Origin: Cranoglanis bouderius
Taxonomy: Eukaryota > Chordata > Actinopteri > Siluriformes > Cranoglanididae
Length of the DNA: 64,000 bases
Direction of reading: 5' to 3'
Assembly (NCBI GenBank): GCA_023630585.1
Contig: CM042558.1
Span: forward strand, 8,335,800 to 8,399,799
The notes under the pieces were generated by a model that worked only from the letters and a program-made list of their open reading frames with translations, ran no database searches and had not been told where the DNA came from. The position numbers were made by a program, and so were the translations under genes. This document shows positions 21,701 to 32,250 of this stretch, piece after piece. The number at the start of each line of letters is the position of its first letter. Within the stretch, counting starts at the first letter, position 1.

Positions 21701-22852
21701 GCTTCTGGGGCCGACTCCCTCTTAGCAGACTGTGAGCTTTCGGTTGTTCACACTGTTCTCAATTCGAGGGCTGCTTCCACACGAGCGCTTTACTCCTATC
21801 GATGGAAATCTTTTTGTGCATGGTGTGAGACTCGTGGGATTGACCCTGTATGATGTCCGGTCTCGGTAGTTTTGGGTTTCCTGCAGGGTCTTTTGGACAG
21901 TGGCAGGGCAGCCTCCACCTTAAAGGTTTATGTGGTGCCTATCTCTGTGCACCATGGAGTCTTTGGGCTCCCGTAATCTGGTTTGCAGTTTCTTAAAGGG
22001 TGCAAGGCGCCTCAATCCGGCTCGTTCTCCCCGTTCTCCAGTGTGGAGTTTACCTCTGGTTTTGGAGTCCCTTTGCCAACCCCCCTTTGAACCATTGGAG
22101 GGGGTAGATCTTAGGTGGAAGTCGTTGAAGGCAGCATTTCTTCTGGCTGTGGCATCTACGAAAAGGGTTGGTGAGCTTCATGCTCTGTCCGCGAGTCAGT
22201 CCTGCATGAGATGGAAGCCGGAGGGTACCGGTGTTGTCGTCTGGCCCAATCCGATATTCCTTCCTAAGGTGCTCCTGCACCAGTTCATTAATCAGTCCAT
22301 CGATCTGTCTTCCTTCCAGACGACGAACCTTGAGCAGCGTTCTCTGCTCCTGTGCCCTGTACGGGCCTTGAGGTGCTATGTAGAGGCAACAGCGTAGTTA
22401 AAGCAGTCGGAACAGTTGTTTGTCCATTATGGAGGTGATAAAATGGGTGCCCCTCTGTCTAAACAGAGGCTGTCACAGTGGGTAGGTGAGGTTATTACCT
22501 TAACTTACAAGCAGGCCGGGCAACCCATGCCCGGGTCCGTCACTTGCCATTCCACCAGGGCTGTTTCATCTTCGTGGGCTGCCTTCAGGGGTGTCTCTCT
22601 TTGTGACATATGTGCTGTGGTGACATGGTCCTTTCCCTGTACCTTCATGAGATTCTACAATGTTAACATCGTTTCATCCCAGGATGTGGGCTCGGCTGTG
22701 CTTCACCGGTGATCCCTGAGTTTTTTCTGGTGAGTTACTCCTTGTGAATTTTGTGGTATGGATCATCCACTACTGTAGCACTGTCTCTGGCGGTCAGGAG
22801 GAATGAAACAGAATGCTGGTTACGGATGTAACCATGGTTCTGTGAATTCCGG
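21701..22852 (+). pseudogene. DIRS tyrosine recombinase fragment, copy B
   Basis: This is the near-identical partner of 14571-15712. It retains 9 bp lost in copy A, so the core-binding domain reads on through CPVSVVLGFLQGLLDSGRA. The catalytic boxes STKRVGELHALS, CHSTRAV and FMRFYNVN are all present. The TGA after RGIDPV (about 21850), a frame change near 21970 and the TAG after VEATA (22395) are shared with copy A. In both copies there is no RT, RNase H or inverted terminal repeat, so it was a recombinase-only fragment before duplication. Confidence 0.85.
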
Positions 22853-23217
22853 ATTAATTCCATATTAATTCTATTCTGTATGTTATGTTTATTTTTTCCT
22901 ATAACCTATGTGATATTTGTTTCTATATGCTCTGTGATTTTTGTTTCTATATGCTTTGAGTTTTTGTTTCTATATGCTATGTATTTATTTTGTTTCTATA
23001 TGCTATGTGTTTATTTTATTCTATATTTTATGTTTATTTTTTCCTCTATCCTTTGTGATATTGTTTCTATATGCTCTGTGATTTTTGTTTCTATATGCTT
23101 GGAGTTTTTGTTTCTATATTCAATGTTATTTTTGTTTCTATATGCTCTGTTTCTTTTGTTTCTATATGTTGTGTTTTGTTTCTGTATGTTGTGTTTCTTA
23201 TGTTTCTATATCTTATG
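22853..23217 (+). repeat. T-rich minisatellite, block 7
   Basis: This is the unit B counterpart of block 4, with the same variants in the same order and small unit losses. Confidence 0.88.
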
Positions 23218-23896
23218 TGTTACAGTGGACACAGGGGAGCTGGATTCATGCGCTGGGGAAAGGTAAGTTTATTTATAAATAATTAACAGTATAAGGACGG
23301 GGGGAAAACGCAAAGAACCATAAGTATTTGGACAGGGAAAAAGGAACACAAAGTCAGGGTCAAAAAACAAACAATAATCCACCAGGTAGTAAATCCACAA
23401 GAAAGAGGCATTAATCCACACAAGAATGAGGCATTAATCCACACAAGAATGAGGCATAAATCCAGACAATTTCGAGGCAAGAGTCCAAGGTGCAGGAAAC
23501 GCGAGGGCAGTGAAAAAACAACAAACATACATTCACATAGTTAAATCTAGGTAAATCAATCTAATACTCCGCGTCTAAGCAGAGAAACAAAAGGGTTTAT
23601 GTACATGAAAGTAAACGAGAGGCACCTGAAACTCATAATGAAACAATAAACAATGAACCAATGAACAAACAGGGGTGGAGATATGACATGAACCAAACAC
23701 AAAGAACCAATAAACATACAGAGGCGGAGACATGACGTAAACCAAAACAAAGGAGCACATGGCGGATGTAAACAAAATGAGAGTCTATGAATGGGATGCA
23801 GAAATGCCGCTCCTCAGCGGCAGCGCGGAGAGGGGAATGCGGAAATGCGCTACTCGCTAGCTTTTTGCGAGTCGCGCCGAAAGGGTGACTCTAACA
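23218..23896 (-). mobile_element. gypsy-like LTR, copy B
   Basis: This is the counterpart of 16036-16671. On the minus strand it starts TGTTAGAGTCACCC after a C/G run (polypurine tract) and ends CACTGTAACA. It is about 43 bp longer than copy A because of an insertion around 23803-23840 (GCCGCTCCTCAGCGGCAGCG) that contains a short palindrome. Confidence 0.75.
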
Positions 23897-25334
23897 GAGC
23901 CCCCCCCCCCCAAAAGGCGCTTCTCCTGAAGTGCCAAGAGTTCCGTCGCTCTGGCGGACCTGGGCCCCTGGGCAGGATCATAATGTCCGTCCCCCAGGTC
24001 CCGAGGCAGGCATAGTCCAGTGTTCTGAGGCCAGAGTGGAGCGTGTCTCCCCGTCCCGTCGGCCACGGACGAGATCTTGGACGAAAACTTGGATGAGAAC
24101 TTGGACGAGAACTTGGACGAGAACTTGGATGAGAAACCGGCTTGATGCTTGGCTTGGTGCTTGGCTTGGTGCTTGGCTTGGAGCTTGGCGCGGCGCTTGA
24201 CCTGGCGCTTGGAGCTGTGCTTGACCTGGCGCTTGGCGCGACGTTTGACCTGATGCTTGGCATGGCGCTTGACTTGGAACCTGGCCTGGAACCTGGGCTG
24301 GAACCTGGACCGGAAACAGGACTGGAAACTGAACTGGAAACTGAACTGGAAACTGAGCTGGATTCTGGGCTGGAAACTAGACTGGAAACTAGACTGGATA
24401 TTAAACTAGAAGCTGGACTGTGACCTAGACTGGAAACTGGACCTGGAACCGGACTGGGAACCGGACCAGGAACTGGACTGGTTACCGGGCCGGGAACAGG
24501 ACTGGGATCTAAACTAGAAACGAGACTGGAAACGAAACTAGAAACCGGACTGGACACTAAACTAGATTCTGAACTGGAAACAGGACTGGGAACAGGACTG
24601 GAAACTAAACTAGAAACTGGACTGGAACCTAAACTAGACACTGAACTGGAAACTGAACTGCAAACTGGATTGGAAACAGGACTGGAAACAAAACTAGAAA
24701 CTGGATTGGGACCTAAACAGGAACCTGGACAGGAACCTGGACTGGGAACAGGACTGGGAACGGACTCTGGATGTGACATTGGGCCTGAGCTGAGGCAATG
24801 GCTAAGGCATGGGTTGGAACATGACTCTGGGCATGAACTGAGGCATGGGCTGAGGCATGGGCTGAAACATGACTCTAGATTTGGACATGGACCTGGACTG
24901 GGATATGGACTTGGACTAGGACTAGGACATGGAAAGGAGGTCATCCTGTGGATCTCCGGCAGGAACTTGGCTTGGGTGGAGGTCATCCCGTTGACCTCCG
25001 GCAGGAACTTGGCTTGGGCGGAGGTCATCCCGTGGACCTCCGGCAGGAACGTGGCTTGGGCGGAGGTCATTCCGTGGACCGCCGGCAGGAATGTGGCTTG
25101 GGCGGAGGTCCCCTCGTGGACCTCTGGCAGGAACGTGGCTTGGGCGGAGGTCCCCTCTTGGACCTCCGGCAGGAACGTGGCTTGGGCGGAGGTCCCCTCT
25201 TGGACCTCCGGCAGGAACTTGGCTTGGGCAGAGGTCCCCTCGTGGACCTCCGGCAGGAGCAGGACAGCAGCGGAGGTCCCCTCGTGGACCTCCGGCAGGA
25301 GCAGGGCTGGAGCAGAGGTCTCCTCGTGGAACAT
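23850..25334 (-). CDS. tandem-repeat ORF of LTR element, copy B (494 codons)
   Basis: This is the counterpart of 16632-18062, with one to two more 14-residue units at the N-terminal side and different counts of the Ser/Pro/Val units. It stays open throughout despite these changes because units are multiples of three. The tail uses another frame from near 24040, so the C terminus differs from copy A (ends RRDSQKASE rather than RLAKS). No domain is recognised. I consider expression unproven. Confidence 0.32.
   Translation of the reverse strand: MFHEETSAPALLLPEVHEGTSAAVLLLPEVHEGTSAQAKFLPEVQEGTSAQATFLPEVQEGTSAQATFLPEVHEGTSAQATFLPAVHGMTSAQATFLPEVHGMTSAQAKFLPEVNGMTSTQAKFLPEIHRMTSFPCPSPSPSPYPSPGPCPNLESCFSPCLSPCLSSCPESCSNPCLSHCLSSGPMSHPESVPSPVPSPGSCPGSCLGPNPVSSFVSSPVSNPVCSSVSSSVSSLGSSPVSSLVSSPVPSPVSSSESSLVSSPVSSFVSSLVSSLDPSPVPGPVTSPVPGPVPSPVPGPVSSLGHSPASSLISSLVSSLVSSPESSSVSSSVSSSVSSPVSGPGSSPGSRPGSKSSAMPSIRSNVAPSARSSTAPSARSSAAPSSKPSTKPSTKPSIKPVSHPSSRPSSRPSSHPSFRPRSRPWPTGRGDTLHSGLRTLDYACLGTWGTDIMILPRGPGPPERRNSWHFRRSAFWGGGALLESPFRRDSQKASE
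24065..25330 (+). repeat. short-unit and 42-bp minisatellites, copy B
   Basis: GGAAACTGGACTGG-type repeats (24065-24940) are followed by 42-bp units (24945-25330) with GTGGACCTCCGGCAGGAAC. One more 42-bp unit is present than in copy A, and an extra GGACTTGGACTAGGACTAGG lies at about 24907. Confidence 0.88.
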
Positions 25335-25398
25335 TATGTATTTATTTAGTTTTCATATGCTGTTTTTATTTTTTTGTTATGTTTTTATTTTGTTTCTA
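25335..25398 (+). repeat. T-rich minisatellite, block 8
   Basis: This short array stretch lies before the Tc1 insertion. TA at 25397-25398 is the Tc1 target. Confidence 0.78.
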
Positions 25399-25742
25399 CA
25401 GTGAGGGAAAAAAGTATTTGATCCCCTGCTGATTTTGTACGTTTGCCCACTGACAACGAAATGATCAGTCTATAATTTTAATGGTAGGTGTATTTTAACA
25501 GTGAGAGACAGAATAACAACAAAAAATCCAGAAAAACACATTTCAAAAAAGTTATAAATTGATTTGCATTTTAATGAGTGAAATAAGTATTTGACCCCTT
25601 CGACTTAGTACTTGGTGGCAAAACCCTTGTTGGCAATCACAGAGGTCAGACGTTTCTTATAGTTGGCCACCAGGTTTACACACGTCTCAGGAGGGATTTT
25701 GTCCCACTCCTCATTGCAGATCCTCTCCAAGTCATTAAGGTC

Positions 25743-26620
25743 TCAAGGCTGACGTTTGGCAACTCGAACCTTCAGCTCCCTCCACAGATTTTCTATAGGA
25801 TTAAGGTCTGGAGACTGGCTAGGCCACTCCAGGACCTTAATGTGCTTCTTCTTGAGCCACTCCGTTGTTTCCTTGGCTGTGTGTTTTGGGTCATTGTCAT
25901 GCTGGAATACCCATCCACGACCCATTTTCAATGGCTGAGGGAAGGAGGTTCTCACCCAAGATTTGACAGTACATGGCCCCGTCCATCGTCCCTTTGATGT
26001 GGTGCAGTTGTCCTGTCCCCTTAGCAGAAAAACACCCCCAAAGCATAATATTCCCACCTCCATGTTTGACGGTGGGGATGGTGTTCTTGGGGTCATAGGC
26101 AGCATTCCTCCTCCTCCAAACATGGTGAGTTGAGTTGGTGCCAAAGAGCTCGATTTTGGTCTCATCTGACCACAGCGCAGTCACCCAGTTCTCCTCTGAA
26201 TCATTCAGATGTTCATTCATCATTCAGACAGGCCTGTACATGTGCTTTCTTGAGCAGAGGGACACTGCGGGCGCTGCAGGATTTCAGTCCTTCACAGCGT
26301 AGTGTGTTACCAATTGTTTTCTTGGTGACTATGGTCCCAGCTGCCTTGAGATCATTAACAAGATCCTCCCATGTAGTTCTGGGCTGATTCCTCACCGTTC
26401 TCATGATCATTGAAACTCCACGAGGTGAGATCTTGCATGGAGCCCCAGATCGAGGGAAACTGAAAGTTATTTTGTGTTTCTTCCATTTGCGAATAATCAC
26501 ACCAACTGTTGTCACCTTCTCACCAAGCTGCTTGGCGATGGTCTTGTAGCCCATTCCAGCCTTGTGTAGGTCTACAGTCTTGTCCCCGACATCCTTGGAC
26601 AGCTCTTTGGTCTTGGCCAT
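25743..26620 (-). pseudogene. Tc1-like transposase (family B), nearly full length
   Basis: The minus strand from 26620 reads MAKTKELSKDVGDKTVDLHK, then a paired-type helix-turn-helix, a GAPCKISPR linker and KKAHVQACLNDE. It then overlaps the next frame (MMNEHLNDSEENW) with the first Asp in LWSDETKIELFG (about 26175), KHGGGNIMLWGCFSAKG, and after a frame change near 25930 the second Asp in FQHDNDPKHTA and the Glu in DLNPIENLWREL. Everything needed is present, but two frame changes and a stop at 25743 break it. Intact relatives are about 340 residues. Confidence 0.9.
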
Positions 26621-26880
26621 AGTGGAGAGTTTGGAATCTGATTGATTGATTGCTTCTGTGGACAGGTGTCTTTTATACAGGTAACGAGCTGAGATTGTTA
26701 GAGAATTGTTATTGAAGAGCCAGAAATCTTGCTGATTGATAGGGGATCAAATACTTATTTCACTCATTAAAATGCAAATCAATTTATAACTTTTTTGAAA
26801 TGTGTGTTCTGTCTCTTACTGTTAAAATACACCTACCATTAAAATTATAGACTAATCAGTTCTTTATCAGAGGGTAAATT

Positions 26881-26962
26881 GGTAGTGTGGCCGAGCGGTC
26901 TAAGGCGCTGGATTTAGGCTCCAGTCTCTCTGGAGGCGTGGGTTCGAATCCCACCGCTGCCA
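26881..26962 (+). tRNA. tRNA-Leu (anticodon UAG)
   Basis: The 82-nt sequence folds as a class II (long variable arm) tRNA. The acceptor stem GGTAGTG pairs with CGCTGCC (two G-T pairs), with A as discriminator. The D arm carries GGCCGAGCGGTC, the anticodon stem CTGGA/TCCAG encloses loop TTTAGGC with anticodon TAG (26915-26917), the variable arm is TCTCTCTGGAGGC, and the T arm is GTGGGTTCGAATCCCAC. It decodes CUA. A box (TGGCCGAGCGG) and B box (GGTTCGAATCC) promoters are intact and TTTT follows at 26970-26973, so RNA polymerase III transcription is plausible. It lies inside the terminal repeat of a Tc1 element, an unusual place. Confidence 0.93.
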
Positions 26963-27070
26963 TCTAGGATTTTAGGATATTTGTGACATATGGATTGATT
27001 TTAATTGTACTGGTTATAATTATTTGGGAAAGACTGCGAAATCGTGTTAAAAGAAACACATTTACTGTAG

Positions 27071-27236
27071 GACAGTGGTAGCTCAGTGGTTAAGACACTG
27101 GACTATTGATTGGAAGGTTATGAGTTTAAATCCCAGCACCGCCAAGCTGCCACTGTTGGGCTCTTGAGCAACGCCCTTAACCCTCAGATGTATAAATGAA
27201 ATAAATGCAAGTTGCTCTATATAAGGGCGTCTGCCA
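27071..27236 (+). mobile_element. tRNA-derived SINE
   Basis: A tRNA-like head (GACAGTGGTAGCTCAGTGG with A box, GAGTTTAAATCCCAG as B box) is followed by a body GGGCTCTTGAGCAACGCCCT and the tail GTTGCTCTATATAAGGGCGTCTGCC. This tail is shared by many fish SINEs mobilised by L2-type LINEs (V-SINE, Mermaid-like). It abuts the resumed Tc1 terminal repeat. Confidence 0.8.
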
Positions 27237-27273
27237 AAATCAGCAGGGGATCAAATAATTTTTTCCCTCACTG

Positions 27274-28565
27274 TATGTGCTATGTATTTATTTTATTTCT
27301 ATAATGTGTTTATTTTGTTTCTATGTGTTATGTTTATTTTTACCTATATGTTGTGATATCTGTTTCTATATACTATGTAATTATTGTTTCTTGTTTATTT
27401 TTTTCTATATTCTATGTATTTATTTAGTTTTTATATGCTATGTATTTATTTTATTTCTATATGTTGTGTTTATTTTGTTTCTATATGTTATGTTTATTTT
27501 GTTTCTATATGCAATGTGATTTTTGTTTCTATATGCTCTGTGTTTATTTTGTTTCTATGTTGTTTATTTTATTCTATATCTTGTGTTATTTTGTTTCTTT
27601 ATTTTATGTTTATTTTGTTTCTATATGCTGTGTTTATTTTGGTTCTATATTCTATGTGATATTTATTTCTATATGCTATGTGATTTTTTTTTTGTTTCTA
27701 TACGTTGTTTATTTTTTCCATATGTTATGTATTTATTTTGCTTCTATGGGCTATATATCTATTTAATTCTATATGTTGTGTTTATTTGTTTCTATATGTT
27801 ATGTTTATTTTTCCTATATCTTATGTGATATTTGTTTCTATATGCTATGATTTTTGTTTCTATATGGTATGTAGGTTTTTTTTTTGTTTCTATACGTTGT
27901 GTTTTTGTTTCTATATGTTTTGTTTGTTTTATTCTATATCTTGTTATTCTATATGATATATATTTATTTTGTTTTTAATATGCTGTTTGTTTTTTCAATA
28001 TGTTATGTTTTTATTTTGTTTCTATGCACTATGTATTTATTTAATTCTATATGTTGTGTTTATTTTGTTTCTATATGTTATGTTTCTTTTTTCCTATATC
28101 TTATGTGATATTTGTTTCTATATGCTATGTGTTTATTTTGTTTTTATATGCTATGTGATTTTTGTTCTATATGTTTTGTGTTATTTTGTTCCTTTATTGT
28201 GTTTATTGTGTTATTATCCTTTACTGTGTTTATTTTCTTTCTGTATGTTGTGTTTATTTTGTTTTTATATGTTGTGTTTTTTGTTTCTCTATGTTGTGTT
28301 TATTTTGTTGCTATATGTTGTGTGTTTATTTCTTTTTTGCATTTATGTGATTTTGGTTTCTATATGGTATGTGATTTTTGTTTCTGTATGTTGTTTATTT
28401 TTTCTATATGTTGTGTTTATTTTGTTTCTGTATGCTATGTAATTTTTGTCTCTATATGTTATTATTTTTGTATTCAAAGTATTTATTTTGTTTTTATATG
28501 CTGTGTTTATTTTGTTTCTATATGTTATGTTAATTTTTTACCTATTTTATGTGATATTTGTTCCC
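27274..28565 (+). repeat. T-rich 24-bp minisatellite, block 9
   Basis: The array resumes after the Tc1 right end and runs to the third DIRS element. Units are as in block 1. A T9 run appears near 27687 and again near 27882. Confidence 0.9.
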
Positions 28566-28639
28566 TTTCTATGGGTACTCAACGTTGTGTGAGCTTCACG
28601 CTGTGGGAATGAACAATGAATTTAGGGGGGCCGGCTTTG

Positions 28640-28990
28640 CCATCCAAGCTGTGTAAGGCCACCTTGGCGTTGGTTGGCAAAGCCTATGCAGTGGCGGGTC
28701 TTGCTTGTGGGTCACTACATACAATGGCAGTGTTACAGGCCTACCAAGCAGACCTGCTGAATGAGCTCGACAGAGGGGAGGGAATTGGGCCTGAGGAAGT
28801 CTCCCTGCTGGATGCCCCTGTCGAACCTTCCGGCCTGTTTGGCAGCGCGGTTAACGGTATCGCCGACAGGTTTCATGAGGCGAAACAGCAAACAGTGGTG
28901 TTCAGCCAGTTCCGTCCCTGTCGGGTCCCCCGCAGAAAGCCAGGGGGACTGGGCAGCCACAGTCGCAGCCTGCTAGTAGGCCCGATCTAA
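28640..28990 (+). pseudogene. DIRS ORF1 (Gag-like) fragment
   Basis: The frame from 28616 includes LALVGKAYAVAGLACGSLHT, MAVLQAYQADLLNEL and GEGIGPEEVSLLD, matching the corresponding ORF1 part of the first DIRS element. The N-terminal part is missing, deleted just after the left end repeat. It then leads into a Gln/Arg-rich stretch (FRPCRVPRRKPGGLGSHSRS). Confidence 0.75.
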
Positions 28991-29159
28991 GAATGATCAT
29001 TAATGACAAGCAGGCAAAGAAGGAGTGGTCCTGATGGGCCGCGGAGGGAGGTATCAGGGGACATGAGGTTGTTAGTGCAGTTAGCCCCCAGTATTACCGT
29101 AGAGCCCCCCCCCAGCCAATATCATCCCAAGTTTTCAGTCCCCTCTGGTCAGCAAGCTG

Positions 29160-30930
29160 TCAAAGGGCAACGGAAATCTGATGCTTTCCCTCCGACAGAA
29201 TGTGGAAAAGTTAAAAGACCATCTGGCAGCGTGGAAACTACTGCCAAATGTGTCTCCATGGGTTCTGTCCACCATAGAAAAGGGTTACTGGGTCCAGTTC
29301 AGAGCTTGACACCCCTGGTTCAGAGGTGTGCTCACCACAGTAGTCAGCACAGAGCAGAGCTCGACGTTAGCGCAGGAAGTAAGATCCCTCTTGTACCCCT
29401 TCCTATGAGGGAGGGAGGATTTTACAGCCATTATTTCCTGGTCTGCAAAAAAGATGGGCGTATGCAGCCAATTTTAGATCTGCGTCATCTGAACCGTACT
29501 CTTCGGACATACAGGTTCAAGATGTTGACGCTCAAACTTACCGTTCCACAGATTTAGTTCGAGGACTGGTTTGTGATGATATATCTAAACGATGCATATT
29601 TCCGCATAGAAATATTGCCCAGTCACAGGAAGTTCCTGAGGTTCGCATTTGGAGGCAACGTGTACCATTATTAAGTTCTTCCCGTCGGTCTAGCTTTATC
29701 CCCTCGCACCTTCAAGAAATGCATGGATGCTGCTCTGGCTCCCTTGCGAATCCATGGCAACCATGTACTAAACTACCTACATGACTGGTTAATTCTAGCG
29801 CGATCCAGGGAGTTGGTGATTCAACATCGAGATGTTGTTCTCGCCCACATGAGGAGCTTGGGGCTCAGGTTGAACCCCAAGAAAAGCATGCTTTCTCCAG
29901 TGCAGAGCATGTCTTTTCTAGGGGTTATATGGGATTCCACTACGATAAGGGCATATTTATCCCCAACACACGTAGGGTCAATCGTATCAACATTGAACAA
30001 GATAAAGATGGGTCTGGGCATCCCCTCCAGTCTCTATGAGAGACTGTTGGGGCTTGTGGCAGCAGCAGCCAACGTCATACCTTTGGGCCTATTGCACGAG
30101 ACCGCTTCAGTGGTGGCTGAAAAGTCATCGGTTTCATCCGAAGACGAAACCCCTAAGAATAATCAGTGTCACACAGTGATCCCTACGTGCTGAGAATTTG
30201 GAGGTGTCCACGGTTTCTAGCATTGGGTCACACTCTAGGGGCATCTCCTTATCGCAAGACAGGTGCCTCCCTCATGGGCTGGGGCGCGGTCTTAGACGGA
30301 CGTCCATCTCATGGTCTCTGGAGCGGCCCTCATCTAGAGTGGCATATAAATTGCCTAGAAATGCGGGCTGTATTCCTAGCACTGAAATTCTTTCTTCCTC
30401 AGTTGAGAGGTCTCCATGTGTTAGTTGCAACAGACAATACAGCTATGGTCTCACATATCAACCACCGGGGAGGGTTATGTTCACACCCCCTATTCAGGCA
30501 GGTGCAACTACTACTTCTCTGGGCAGAGGGAAAGTTTTTGTCAGTGAGTGCAATGTACATTCTGGGCAACCATCTCCAAGGAGACAACACACCGCCCGCT
30601 GTGGTTCGCCCTCACTCCTCCCACACCAATATGGCTGGACGCCATGGCACACATGGTCGAGGTCATGTCTGTACGCCTTTCCCCCGATCGCTCTGCTTCC
30701 ACAAGTTCTAGCAAGAGTTGGCCAAGACCATCTACATCTACTGCTAGTAGCACCTTATTGGTCAGCTCGAATATGGTTCTCGGAGGTAATATCCCTGCTA
30801 GCTGGCACTCCCTGGGAGATTCCCGTTCGCAGGGATCTACTGTCTCAAGCCAGAAGGTTGATTTATCACCCTTGGTGGGAACTATGGAAACTGTGGGTCT
30901 GGCCCCTGAGGGGCACCAGCTCATAGATTC
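29160..30930 (+). pseudogene. DIRS Pol: RT and RNase H, active site changed
   Basis: Recognisable parts in order are: DHLAAWKLLPNVSPWVLSTI (about 29215), MQPILDLRHLNRTLRTYRFK (29460), an Asp-region motif turned into DWFVMIYLNDAYF-like sequence (29560-29600), MDAALAPLRIHGNHVLNYLH with DWLILARSRE (29723-29820), LGLRLNPKKSMLSPVQ, RNase H MGWGAVLDGRPSHGLWSGPH (30270), VATDNTAMVSHINHRGG, and a C-terminal segment (WEIPVRRDLLSQARRL, 30810-30870). The catalytic YxDD box reads YLHD, so the first metal-binding Asp is His. Several frameshifts are present, and the stretch after RNase H is broken at 30580-30660. Confidence 0.85.
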
Positions 30931-31600
30931 TGGTCTCTCAACCGAGGTTGTAGAGACCATGTTGAACGCTAGAGCACCATCCATGAGAACATTGTAAGTG
31001 TTTGTCTCATGGTGTGAGGAAAGTCAATTAGACCCAGTAAACTGTGCAATAGCTACAATCCTGGAGTTCTTACAGGGACTTTTCTCAGCAGGGTTGGCTC
31101 CTTCTACAGTTAGGGTCTATGTGGCCACCATTTCTGCCAGCCACACCCCTATTGATGGAGCCTCTGTGGGGCAACATCCTCTAACTTCGAGGTTTATGTG
31201 TGGTGTCAGATGGCTGAGGCCCATCTGCAGAAGGTCTGTCAGGCGCCCAATTTGAGCCCTTGGAGTCAGCCTCAGAGAAGCTTCTGACTCTAAAGGTAGT
31301 TCTTCTGCTGTGTAAAGGTGCCATAAATCGGAGCAGTAGCTGGTCTGCTTTGGTACCAACAGTAGAGGTGATGCTGTGTCAAAGCAGCACTTCTCTAATT
31401 GGATAGTGGAAGCTATCTCTACCGCTTATGAGGCACGCAGCCTCACTACGCCCCTGGGCATAAGGGCTCATTCCACTAGGGGGGTCGCCTCCTCGAAGGC
31501 TTTATCCAAAGGGGGTACGTTTGTAGGATGTGTGTGTAGACCACCCCGCCGCACATATTCATTCAGTATTACAGGTTGGACATGGATTCCACCCCGGGCT
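30905..31600 (+). pseudogene. DIRS tyrosine recombinase, decayed
   Basis: The core-binding part reads FVSWCEESQLDPVNCAIATI, LEFLQGLFSAGLAPSTVRVY and DGASVGQHPLTSRFM (30998-31200). After a deletion and frame changes, the catalytic domain shows ISTAYEARSLTTPLGIRAHS with TRGVASSKALSKGGTF (31405-31520), which contains the H-x-x-R box. The block with the first catalytic Arg (KR.G.L.AL in the other copies) is missing around 31230-31370, and the segment with the Tyr is out of frame (about 31560, FSITGWTW). Confidence 0.8.
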
Positions 31601-31875
31601 CGAGGGTCTTGCAGTGCATAACTTTGTGTAACGTTGTGTAACTTTGTCATACTGGGACATGCCTGTGAATTGCGTGTTCGCTTCAGATAATATAGGCTGA
31701 TGGCGTGGTTCACAGGTGGTGTTTTTATATCACTCGACGTGCTAAATTTCCACGTCACCTGACTATGGCAGGCATATAAATAGGCGTGATTTTACACAGA
31801 CTTCAGATAACGGTTGTGCGCAAAGGCGCTTCCCACAGCGTAAAGCTCACGCAATGACTCGTTACATGCATAACC

Positions 31876-32250
31876 CAGATGTTTCTATATGCTATATAAT
31901 TTTTGTTTCTATGCTGTGATTTTTCTCTGATGTGATATGAAAATCTGCTTTTTTGTTTATTTTGTTTTTACATCTTGTGTGTAATTTGTTTCTACATGTT
32001 CTTTGTGTAATTTGTTACTATACATTATGTTTATTTTGTTTCCATGTTTTGTTTATTTTTTTGTTTAGTTTGTTTCAATATGCTATGTGAGTTTTTGTTT
32101 ATATATACTATGTATTTATTTTGTCACTATATGTTGTATATGTCACTATATGTTGTACATGTTTATTTTGTGTTTATTTTGTTTCTATATGTTGTTTATT
32201 TTTTCTGTTATTTGTTTATTTTGTCTCTATGCTGTGTTATTTTGTATCTA
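31876..32250 (+). repeat. T-rich minisatellite, block 10
   Basis: Degenerate units of the 24-bp family, less regular than blocks 1-9, run up to the TA target of the next Tc1. Confidence 0.8.

Larger units (their letters stand above)
12300..26280. repeat. tandem segmental duplication, two units of about 7 kb
   Basis: Unit A (about 12.3-19.0 kb) and unit B (about 19.0-26.3 kb) hold the same items in the same order: T-rich array, DIRS recombinase fragment, short array, gypsy-like LTR with tandem-repeat ORF, short array, Tc1 family B. The recombinase ORFs are exactly 7140 bp apart and differ at very few bases; the array parts differ by several hundred bp. The A/B junction is at about 19018, where Tc1 sequence stops and array sequence resumes. 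Confidence 0.9.
25399..27273 (-). mobile_element. Tc1-like transposon (family B) copy B, carrying a tRNA gene
   Basis: The left end CAGTGAGGGAAAAAAGTATT (25399) and right end TTTTTTCCCTCACTG (to 27273) are both present and flanked by TA. The long right terminal repeat is interrupted at about 26876 by a tRNA-Leu gene, a spacer of about 110 bp and a SINE, and resumes at about 27236 (AAATCAGCAGGGGATCAAAT). The hairpin found in the 44.5-kb copy upstream of the transposase is deleted here. At 1875 bp it is longer than a usual Tc1 (about 1.6 kb) because of the insert. Confidence 0.9.
28566..31875 (+). mobile_element. DIRS-type retrotransposon, decayed (third element)
   Basis: Ordered + strand remnants of gag-like ORF (28640-28990), RT (29160-30100), RNase H (30166-30930) and tyrosine recombinase (30905-31600) are present. 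Short inverted repeats remain at the ends: CGTTGTGTGAGCTTCACGCT at 28583 pairs with AGCGTAAAGCTCACGCAATG, ending 31856. It is about 3.3 kb, shorter than the 5.1-kb element at 5.8 kb because of deletions. Its orientation is opposite to that element. Confidence 0.87.

Noticed and set aside
27071..27236. Second tRNA gene next to tRNA-Leu
   Set aside because: The head resembles a tRNA but the stems do not close, and the body and tail are those of a fish SINE.
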